From: Bifidobacterium breve
Lineage (GTDB): Bacteria > Actinomycetota > Acidimicrobiia > IMCC26256
NCBI GenBank assembly: GCA_945907055.1
Contig: CAMDSG010000137.1
Location: 1-5,014, forward strand
Reading direction: 5' to 3'
Length of the DNA: 5,014 bases
Shown: one piece after another, positions 1 through 5,014 of the stretch
Layout of the letters: every line of letters starts with the position of its first letter
Position numbering within the stretch: position 1 is the stretch's first letter
Notes under the pieces: model-generated
What the model saw: the letters and a program-made list of their open reading frames with translations, nothing else
What the model was told of the DNA's origin: nothing
The model's database searches: none
Position numbers and translations under genes: made by a program

Positions 1-636
1 GTTGTAATAGGTATCGCCGGATCAGTCGCCGCAGGAAAGTCGACCTTCGCTGCAGCGTTAGTAGAGGGTCTCAGCGAGTATCAAGTAGAGGTAGTCGGCA
101 CGGATGGTTTTTTGTTTCCAAATGCCGTGCTTGCTGAGCTGCAATTAGAGGCGCGAAAAGGATTTCCAGAGTCGTATGACGAGAGTGCAGTCGTCTCCTT
201 CATAGGTGCGCTGCACAGAGGCGATGAATCTGCATCAGTCCCCGTGTATTCACATACTGCTTATGACGTAGTAGCAGGCGAACTTCGCGTAATTGGCTCA
301 CCAGACATCTGCATCATTGAGGGTGTCAACGCACTCCAGTTTGCTAATCACCTTGATCTTGCTATCTATTTGGATGCAGATGAATCAAACCTCATCAACT
401 GGTATGCGACACGCTTCTCAGAGATATGTGATGCCGCTATAGACGATCCAACCTCTTTCTACAGCGGTTGGTCATTGTTCCCAGAGAGCGAGCGCAGGGA
501 GATGGCCGAGAGTTTTTGGTATGGAATTAATCACCCGAATCTTCTGGAATGCATTGCTCCTTCTGCCGCGCATGCAGACCTAGTGGTTCGAAAAGCACAC
601 GACCACTCAATAGCCAGTGTGGAGTGGAGGGCGTGA
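1..636 (+). CDS. coaA: Type I pantothenate kinase, 5'-truncated by window edge
   Basis: ATP-dependent phosphorylation of pantothenate to 4'-phosphopantothenate, the first and usually rate-controlling step of cytosolic CoA synthesis. The frame is open from base 1, and 211 residues are visible. Visible residues 7-14 form the P-loop GSVAAGKS. TDGF follows at 34-37, with the Asp (35) that matches the catalytic Asp of E. coli CoaA. PVYSHTAYD is at 81-89, EGVNALQ follows, and WYATRF at 134-139 contains the conserved Arg (138). INHPNL holds the conserved Asn at 177. From the E. coli layout, roughly 85-90 N-terminal residues lie off the left edge. Position 112 is an internal TTG (Leu), not the start. 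Compared with E. coli CoaA as I remember it, the segment between EGxNxLQ and the D-hydrophobic-IYxDA strand is about a dozen residues shorter, and the usual NILPTR reads CIAPSA. The stop overlaps the next gene's start. Family assignment is firm; full activity is inferred. Confidence 0.93.
   Translation, partial: VVIGIAGSVAAGKSTFAAALVEGLSEYQVEVVGTDGFLFPNAVLAELQLEARKGFPESYDESAVVSFIGALHRGDESASVPVYSHTAYDVVAGELRVIGSPDICIIEGVNALQFANHLDLAIYLDADESNLINWYATRFSEICDAAIDDPTSFYSGWSLFPESERREMAESFWYGINHPNLLECIAPSAAHADLVVRKAHDHSIASVEWRA
621..624 (+). promoter_or_regulatory. Shine-Dalgarno site for the epimerase gene
   Basis: GGAG lies 8 nt before the GTG at 633, inside the last codons of coaA. A second GGAGG at 626-630 is too close to the start (2 nt) to be the working site. 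The site supports GTG 633 over start codons further upstream inside coaA. Confidence 0.6.
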
Positions 637-1511
637 GCATTACACTCCGCTCAGGGAGCCTCGAATGCACCTCTGCACCTGAGCTTGGAGTGCCGATTCT
701 CTCCTTCAAGCACCGAGGTCATGAGTTGTTCGCTCCCTCGACTGGCGTTGATATTCACTCTGTCGACGGGATGAGGGGGATGCCGATCCTCGCCCCTTGG
801 GCCAATCGACTGCGAAGCAATGAATACTCAGCTCTTGGCGTATCAGTCGATCTCGCAGGGCTTGAGATTGAACGCGACATGAATGGATTACCTCTACATG
901 GCACACTTGCTGGACGCGGGGACTGGAGAGTCACTCATTCAACATCTAGTAGTTGTGCACTCGAGATTGATCTTCAAGCGGACGAACTCACCTTCTCGGC
1001 GTCTCCGTTCGCCGCGCTTATTCAAGTTGAGTTGAAGTTAACGGATTCAACTCTCTCAGTTATAACGACGCTCGTCGCCTCTGGTGAATCGAAGGTGCCA
1101 GCGTGTTTTGGCTGGCATCCGTACCTTGAGATCTCGGACATGCGTCGCCAAGATTTGCTACTCCGCTATCCCGCTGCGGTGCGCGTGGCGCTTGATGATC
1201 GCGGACTCCCAACCCAAGAGCAATCAGAGCAGCCTGCAATTGAAGGGCTATTGGGCGAACGATTGGCCGATGACCTGTTGCTGCTCGGCGATGATCGTGA
1301 ATTTGTGATCGAGAGTAGAGAGCGACGGCTTGGCCTCAATGTGAGTACCGGTTATGAAGCGCTACAAATCTGGATACCCAAAGGTGAGCGGTTCATCTGT
1401 GCTGAGCCCATGGTTGCTGCTGGTGCGGGGTTAAGCGACGGCGTCTTCCCGGTCGCAGAACCAGGTAGGCCGTATCGGGCTGAGTTCAGTCTCGAAGTAA
1501 CTGATATCTAG
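633..1511 (+). CDS. Aldose 1-epimerase (mutarotase) family protein
   Basis: 292 residues from GTG 633. The family interconverts alpha and beta anomers of free or phosphorylated hexoses in a cytosolic beta-sandwich (galactose mutarotase fold). Visible landmarks are NR at 58-59, LHG with His89, GWHPY with His162, and CAEPM with Glu258. These match, in order, the conserved Asn-Arg, the two active-site His residues and the general-base Glu of galactose mutarotase. The length is close to that of the shorter YeaD/LacX-type members. GTG 633 was chosen because it has a GGAG 8 nt upstream and forms a GTGA stop-start overlap with coaA; the frame stays open to 549, but only by running deep into coaA. 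The substrate cannot be told from sequence: galactose, glucose or a hexose-6-phosphate are all possible. Its 3' end overlaps pgi, which converges from the other strand, by 26 bp. No signal peptide is seen. Confidence 0.88.
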   Translation: MSITLRSGSLECTSAPELGVPILSFKHRGHELFAPSTGVDIHSVDGMRGMPILAPWANRLRSNEYSALGVSVDLAGLEIERDMNGLPLHGTLAGRGDWRVTHSTSSSCALEIDLQADELTFSASPFAALIQVELKLTDSTLSVITTLVASGESKVPACFGWHPYLEISDMRRQDLLLRYPAAVRVALDDRGLPTQEQSEQPAIEGLLGERLADDLLLLGDDREFVIESRERRLGLNVSTGYEALQIWIPKGERFICAEPMVAAGAGLSDGVFPVAEPGRPYRAEFSLEVTDI

Positions 1512-3099
1512 CAATCAATGCGGCGCTTGATGCGTCAGTGCCTACGCTGATACCCGAACCCTCAAGCTCAGCAATTAGGTCCGTGGCGAGACTCTTCCCG
1601 AGAGCGACTCCCCATTGATCAAAAGAATCGATGCCCCATATAAAACCCTGGATAGCAACTTTGTGCTCATAGAGCGAGAGCAACTGCCCGAGCGTAAACG
1701 GATTCAGCGACTCAATCATCAGAACACTCGATGGATGGTTGCCCGGAAATGTTTTATGCGGGATAAGCGCTGCCTCTTCCCCCGAGTCCGCTACCTCTTG
1801 AGATGTAAGCCCAAAAGCGAGTGCCTCTGCCTGCGCTACTCCGTTGGCAAAGAGCATGTCTTGATGGTTCCCAAAAGGCTCTGCTGCGCGCGCAACGAGA
1901 ATGAAGTCGACTGGAACATTTACGGTTCCTTGGTGAAGGAGTTGAAGAAAAGCGTGCTGAGCATCGGTGCCCGCTGCGCCCCATACAATCGGTGCAGTTG
2001 GAACTGATACTTGCTCTCCGTTATTAGTAACTGATTTGCCGTTGCTCTCCATCTCAAGTTGCTGTAGGTGAGCCGGTAGGGCAGCAAGATCACGAGCATA
2101 TGGAATAACCGCGTGAGACTGCGCTCCATCGAAGTCGATTGACCAGATACCAACAAGAGCCATTAACGCTGGAAGATTTGTCTCAAGCGGTGCGTTGAGT
2201 GCGTGCTGATCCATGGCATGCATTCCACCTAGAAACTCTCGGAATGCTTTTGGTCCAATAGCAATCATGACGGGTAGGCCTATTGCAGATGCAACGGAGA
2301 AACGCCCGCCTACCCAATCCCAGAATCCGAAAGTGAGAGCAGCTTTAATCCCAAATCCCTCTACTGCATCGAGGTTTGTAGATACCGCGACAAAGTGACT
2401 TGAGACTGCATCATCTCCAAGCGAAGCTGTTACCCACGAGCGCGCCTCCTGAGCGTTAGAGATTGTCTCAGTGGTCGTAAATGTTTTTGAAGCAACGATG
2501 AAGAGCGTCTCAGCAGGGTCGAGCCCATCAACGGCGGCATGCAGATCAGCACCGTCAACGTTTGAGATAAATCTCATTGTGAGATCGGGCGATACAAAAG
2601 GTCGCAGTGCATCGGTTACAAAACGTGGCCCTAGATGTGATCCGCCGATCCCAATGTGGATCACATTTCGGATCTGCTTGCCGGTTGCCCCGGTATGGCG
2701 GCCCGAGCGCACGGCCTCGGAGAACTCAGTCATCGCGTCAAGCACTTCATGAACCTGAGGAACGACATTCTCTCCATCGACCTCAATAACGGAGCCTCGA
2801 GGTGCCCGCAGCGCTGTGTGTAGAGCGGGCCTGTTCTCAGTTGTGTTGACGCGTGCGCCTGTCATCATCGCCTTTAGCTTCTCGGCGACGCCCTCCTGCT
2901 CCGCTAGAGCGATGAGCAGGTTGAGGCTCTCAGGCGTGATCCGGTGCTTTGATATATCTAGATAAACGCCCTCAGCCTCGGCGGTTAGTTGATCGAGGCG
3001 TGCAGGGTCTTTGGCAAATAGGTCGCGAAGGTGGACCCCACGAAGAGTTGCATGATGATTTAGAAGATTTACCCACGCAGGGGATTCGGAGAGTTTCAC
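1486..3099 (-). CDS. pgi: Glucose-6-phosphate isomerase
   Basis: 537 residues, a normal bacterial length. It reversibly converts glucose 6-phosphate to fructose 6-phosphate in the cytosol (glycolysis/gluconeogenesis). It has two SIS (sugar isomerase) domains. Landmarks: IGIGGSHLGP at 149-158, the phosphate-binding SKTFTTTET at 204-212, PGI signature 1 DWVGGRFSVASAIG at 261-274 with Arg266, ESNGK with catalytic Glu351, QHAF with His382, and signature 2 FDQWGVALGK at 493-502 with Gln495 and Lys502. Two departures stand out. Signature 2 has Ala499 where the family nearly always has Glu (GVELGK), and the usual GEPGTNGQH reads GAAGTDAQH at 374-382. All main catalytic residues remain, so it is probably active. 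Start: GTG at 3099-3097, the only start codon in frame near the expected N-terminus. It has no Shine-Dalgarno but a -10 hexamer 7 nt upstream, suggesting a leaderless mRNA. The 3' end overlaps the epimerase gene. Confidence 0.97.
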   Translation of the reverse strand: MKLSESPAWVNLLNHHATLRGVHLRDLFAKDPARLDQLTAEAEGVYLDISKHRITPESLNLLIALAEQEGVAEKLKAMMTGARVNTTENRPALHTALRAPRGSVIEVDGENVVPQVHEVLDAMTEFSEAVRSGRHTGATGKQIRNVIHIGIGGSHLGPRFVTDALRPFVSPDLTMRFISNVDGADLHAAVDGLDPAETLFIVASKTFTTTETISNAQEARSWVTASLGDDAVSSHFVAVSTNLDAVEGFGIKAALTFGFWDWVGGRFSVASAIGLPVMIAIGPKAFREFLGGMHAMDQHALNAPLETNLPALMALVGIWSIDFDGAQSHAVIPYARDLAALPAHLQQLEMESNGKSVTNNGEQVSVPTAPIVWGAAGTDAQHAFLQLLHQGTVNVPVDFILVARAAEPFGNHQDMLFANGVAQAEALAFGLTSQEVADSGEEAALIPHKTFPGNHPSSVLMIESLNPFTLGQLLSLYEHKVAIQGFIWGIDSFDQWGVALGKSLATDLIAELEGSGISVGTDASSAALIARYQLLRD

Positions 3100-3106
3100 A
3101 TCGGAG

Positions 3107-3112
3107 ACGATA
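3107..3112 (-). promoter_or_regulatory. Predicted -10 box of leaderless pgi promoter
   Basis: Read on the minus strand, this is TATCGT, a TANNNT actinobacterial-type -10, followed by exactly 7 nt and then the GTG start of pgi. That spacing puts the transcription start on or next to the start codon. No Shine-Dalgarno sequence is seen in the stretch between hexamer and start, and no convincing -35 is visible about 17 bp upstream. Predicted from spacing and motif only. Confidence 0.5.
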
Positions 3113-3123
3113 CCGGCGGAGGA

Positions 3124-3137
3124 GGCCCCCTAGGGCC
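3124..3137. promoter_or_regulatory. GC-rich dyad between the divergent promoters
   Basis: GGCCC (3124-3128) and GGGCC (3133-3137) form a 5-bp inverted repeat around CCTA; the inner CCCTAGGG (3128-3135) is a perfect 8-bp palindrome. It lies between the two predicted -10 boxes, where a shared repressor or activator could bind. It is short and could be chance in GC-rich sequence. No regulator family is assigned. Confidence 0.2.
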
Positions 3138-3140
3138 GTC

Positions 3141-3146
3141 TAACCT
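3141..3146 (+). promoter_or_regulatory. Predicted -10 box of leaderless pheA promoter
   Basis: TAACCT fits the TANNNT -10 pattern and is followed by 7 nt (3147-3153) and then the GTG start of pheA, so transcription would begin at the start codon. No Shine-Dalgarno lies between. A GGAGGAGG at 3118-3125 is 28 nt from the GTG, too far to serve translation. No clear -35 is seen. Confidence 0.5.
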
Positions 3147-3153
3147 CTCACCT

Positions 3154-4083
3154 GTGATTCGTGTTGCATACCTAGGACCCGAGGGCACCTTCACCGAGGA
3201 GGCCCTGCGCACTCAGGCAGATCTTGTCGCGGGCGAGACCATCCCGGTGCGTTCGGTCCCAGAGGTCTTCTCGACTGTCGAGCGAGGTGACGCCGAACTT
3301 GGGCTCGTGCCGATCGAGAACGCAATTGAGGGTGCAGTAGCCCTAACTCTTGATGTGCTTGCCTTCGAGAGCGAGTTATTAATTCAGCGTGAAGTGGACC
3401 TGCCGATCTCTCTAAATCTCTGTGCGCGCCCGGGTACGACTCTGCGCGATGTTCGAAGCATCCTGACAATGCCTATGGCAGTGGGGCAGTGCCGCGAGTG
3501 GCTTGAGCGTAAGTTGCCAGGCGTTGAGGTTCGCGCTGCTAACTCCACAGCGGAGGCGGCTCAAGAGGTTTCACGTTCACGCAAAACTGGGATTGCGGCA
3601 ATCGCAAATGCTGGTGCTGCAAAGAAGTATGGCCTTAAAAATCTTGCAACCGCCATCGAGGACCACGACCGCAATCAAACACGCTTCGTTTTGCTGGGGC
3701 GTGGAGTACCTGCCCCTACCGGTCACGACCGCACAAGCATTGTCTGCTTTCAGCGCTCAGACCGCCCGGGATCTTTATTAGCGATGCTTCAAGAGTTCGC
3801 AGCGCGCACAATCAACCTCACAAAAGTCGAGTCACGCCCCACTAAGCACACTCTCGGCGATTATTGCTTCTTCATAGATTTTGAGGGGCATGTCTCTGAC
3901 CCACTCGTTGCTGACTGTCTGCGCACACTTGCTGCGAAGCAGGCAAAGGTAAAATTCTTAGGTTCGTATCCGGTAGCAGGGAGCGGTGCAGTTGCGCGCC
4001 GTAGTGCAGCCGGAAAATCATGGCGCGACGCCAATAGTTGGGTCAATGCTCTACAGGCGCAGGTTCGTAGTGAAGACGAGTAG
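3154..4083 (+). CDS. pheA: Prephenate dehydratase with C-terminal ACT domain
   Basis: 309 residues, the usual size of the monofunctional actinobacterial enzyme (no chorismate mutase domain). It decarboxylates and dehydrates prephenate to phenylpyruvate, the committed step to phenylalanine, in the cytosol. The catalytic PDT domain spans about 3-185: YLGPEGTFTEEA at 6-17, the PIENAIEGAV segment, and NQTRF with the catalytic Thr176-Arg177-Phe178. The ACT domain (about 193-270) has the PGSLL segment at 205-209 (the GALV-type region) and ESRP at 226-229, the two regions that bind phenylalanine in feedback-inhibited PheA, so allosteric control is likely. GTG 3154 is the only usable start: the protein begins directly with the first beta strand, and no start codon lies in frame upstream. 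It has no Shine-Dalgarno; a -10 box 7 nt upstream suggests leaderless expression. The last codons fall in a 13-bp tandem repeat. serS follows on the same strand after 41 bp, probably co-transcribed; this pairing is common in actinobacteria. Confidence 0.96.
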   Translation: MIRVAYLGPEGTFTEEALRTQADLVAGETIPVRSVPEVFSTVERGDAELGLVPIENAIEGAVALTLDVLAFESELLIQREVDLPISLNLCARPGTTLRDVRSILTMPMAVGQCREWLERKLPGVEVRAANSTAEAAQEVSRSRKTGIAAIANAGAAKKYGLKNLATAIEDHDRNQTRFVLLGRGVPAPTGHDRTSIVCFQRSDRPGSLLAMLQEFAARTINLTKVESRPTKHTLGDYCFFIDFEGHVSDPLVADCLRTLAAKQAKVKFLGSYPVAGSGAVARRSAAGKSWRDANSWVNALQAQVRSEDE

Positions 4084-4098
4084 TGAAGACGAGTAGTG
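4067..4098 (+). repeat. 13-bp tandem repeat across the pheA stop codon
   Basis: The unit GTAGTGAAGACGA occurs at 4067-4079 and again without change at 4080-4092, followed by a partial third copy GTAGTG at 4093-4098. The first copy encodes the end of PheA; the TAG stop (4081-4083) sits in the second copy and is followed at once by TGA in frame. Gain or loss of one unit would leave the PheA sequence unchanged and alter only the spacer before serS by 13 bp. Confidence 0.9.
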
Positions 4099-4110
4099 CA
4101 TAAAAATAAT

Positions 4111-4114
4111 GAGG
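4111..4114 (+). promoter_or_regulatory. Shine-Dalgarno site for serS
   Basis: GAGG with a 10-nt spacer to the ATG at 4125, preceded by the A/T-rich stretch TAAAAATAAT. It is a modest match at slightly long spacing, but the only candidate in the 41-bp gap. No TANNNT -10 box is found in this gap, which favours read-through from pheA. Confidence 0.5.
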
Positions 4115-4124
4115 CAGATTCAGC

Positions 4125-5014
4125 ATGATTGATGTTAAACGGCTTCGAGAGGAGCCTGAGTACCGCCGCGGTATAGAGCGCAAACGTGTTCGCCCTGGGC
4201 TAATCGATGAGCTTCTTGCAGCGGAAGAGATTCGCCGCAGCCTGCTATCCGAGGTCGAGGAACTGCGTGCTGAGCAGAATGCTGCCTCGAAAGAGATTGG
4301 GCGAGCCGCAGCCGATGAGCGTGCCGAGCGCATCGCAGCTGCAGCAGTACTCAAAGAGCGCCTCACTACTCGCGAGCCTCATCTTGCTGAGGCCGAGGCA
4401 TCGGTACGCGCACTTGCGCTTCAGATTCCGAACCCTGCATCGCCAGAGGTACCGGACGGTGGCGAGGATGATGGTGTAGTGCTCCGAACTATCGGAGGAA
4501 CTCCTGGCCCGCCGCCACTTGATCACGCAGCACTTGGCGAGTCTCTTGGATTTGTAGATTCAGATCGCGGAGCAGAGGCGAGCGGTTCTCGTTTTGCATA
4601 TCTAATGGGCGAGGCTGTCCTCCTTGAACTCGCTCTCGTGCAATGGGTTATGTCTCAACTCGCCGCCGATGGCTTTACGCCTGTCATTCCTCCAGTACTC
4701 GTGCGCGAGCAGACGATGGAGGAGGCGGGCTTCTTCCCGACCGACCGCAGCCAGGTATATGCACTCCCTGAGGACGAACTCTTTCTAGTCGGCACAAGCG
4801 AGGTTCCACTCTCGGCACTCCATCGCGGCGATCTCTTCTATGCCGATGCCCTCCCACTGAGGTATGGCGGATACTCAACTTGCTTCAGGCGCGAGGCCGG
4901 CACATATGGCAAGGACACTCGCGGCATATTCCGCGTTCACCAGTTCGACAAGGTAGAGATGTTCGTATGGGCCCACCCGGATCGCTCCAACGAAGAGCAT
5001 GAGCGCATCCTCGC
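4125..5014 (+). CDS. serS: Seryl-tRNA synthetase, 3'-truncated by window edge
   Basis: Class II aminoacyl-tRNA synthetase that charges tRNA-Ser (and tRNA-Sec where present) with serine. 296 complete codons are visible; the family is about 420 residues, so roughly 120-130 C-terminal residues including motif 3 are missing. The start ATG 4125 gives the standard opening MIDVKRLREEP. Residues about 28-105 are rich in Glu, Arg and Ala with heptad spacing and form the long antiparallel coiled coil that grips the tRNA variable arm. IPNPASPEVPDG then links to the catalytic core. Motif 1 lies in the region ending GFTPVIPPVLV. VGTSEVPL has the TSE triad at 224-226. Motif 2 runs from FRREAGTYGKDTRG to FRVHQFDKVEMF, with Arg255/Arg256 and Glu257. 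The GIERKRV segment near the N-terminus and Gly before TSE are forms I associate with actinobacteria. It lies 41 bp behind pheA on the same strand and is probably read from the same transcript. No sign of damage is seen. Confidence 0.97.
   Translation, partial: MIDVKRLREEPEYRRGIERKRVRPGLIDELLAAEEIRRSLLSEVEELRAEQNAASKEIGRAAADERAERIAAAAVLKERLTTREPHLAEAEASVRALALQIPNPASPEVPDGGEDDGVVLRTIGGTPGPPPLDHAALGESLGFVDSDRGAEASGSRFAYLMGEAVLLELALVQWVMSQLAADGFTPVIPPVLVREQTMEEAGFFPTDRSQVYALPEDELFLVGTSEVPLSALHRGDLFYADALPLRYGGYSTCFRREAGTYGKDTRGIFRVHQFDKVEMFVWAHPDRSNEEHERIL

Noticed and set aside
549..632. Longer N-terminus for the epimerase, starting inside coaA
   Set aside because: It would overlap coaA by 88 bp with a Cys- and Arg-rich tail that does not look like the family. 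GTG 633 has a Shine-Dalgarno site and the typical stop-start overlap.
1485..1505. Bidirectional terminator between the convergent genes
   Set aside because: Only a 5-bp TCAGT/ACTGA stem with a 9-base loop is seen and no T-run; too weak to call.
1615..2007. 130-codon plus-strand frame inside pgi
   Set aside because: It lies wholly opposite strongly conserved pgi coding sequence and has a Cys/Arg-rich composition with no recognisable motif; a shadow frame.
3118..3125. GGAGGAGG resembling a strong Shine-Dalgarno upstream of pheA
   Set aside because: The nearest start, GTG 3154, is 28 nt away, and no ATG, GTG or TTG follows at a usable distance; likely chance in GC-rich sequence.
4084..4124. 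T-box or attenuator leader before serS
   Set aside because: The gap is only 41 bp, far too short for a T-box, and shows no strong hairpin or U-tract.
1..5014. A new defence, mobile or otherwise undescribed system
   Set aside because: All five genes are recognisable housekeeping enzymes, the spacers are short, and no repeats, integrase, transposase or unknown gene cluster are present.

Overview
This window looks like ordinary core-metabolism DNA from a bacterial chromosome. Its G+C is moderate (about half, judged by eye). The source is probably an actinobacterium. The best lineage clues are the seryl-tRNA synthetase, whose N-terminus carries a GIERKRV-type stretch and whose core has the LVGTSEVPL form of the active-site motif, the adjacent pheA-serS pair, and the apparent use of leaderless GTG-initiated genes beside Shine-Dalgarno genes. 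A moderate-G+C lineage related to Acidimicrobiia is a guess that the window alone cannot prove.

Layout. From 1 to 636 (+) runs the C-terminal two thirds of a type I pantothenate kinase (coaA), cut by the left edge. Its stop codon overlaps by four bases (GTGA) the GTG start of an aldose 1-epimerase-family gene at 633-1511 (+), so the two are probably co-translated. That gene meets glucose-6-phosphate isomerase (pgi, 1486-3099, -) tail to tail with a 26-bp overlap. pgi and prephenate dehydratase (pheA, 3154-4083, +) are divergent, with only 54 bp between their GTG start codons. Each start is preceded, exactly 7 nt upstream, by a TANNNT -10 hexamer, and neither has a Shine-Dalgarno sequence. This gap is best read as two back-to-back leaderless promoters. 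pheA ends in a 13-bp tandem repeat that duplicates its stop region. It is followed after 41 bp by the seryl-tRNA synthetase gene serS (4125 to beyond 5014, +), cut by the right edge.

The genes cover CoA synthesis (CoaA), sugar anomer interconversion and glycolysis/gluconeogenesis (epimerase, Pgi), phenylalanine synthesis (PheA) and serine tRNA charging (SerS). The epimerase and Pgi could act on related hexoses, but they are on opposite strands and not in one operon. I see no mobile element, CRISPR array, RNA gene or unknown multi-gene system. No gene-free gap is longer than about 55 bp. The most interesting points are the compact divergent leaderless promoter region and unusual residues in otherwise recognisable enzymes: Pgi lacks a conserved Glu in its C-terminal signature, and CoaA has a shortened loop and has lost an NILPTR-like motif.
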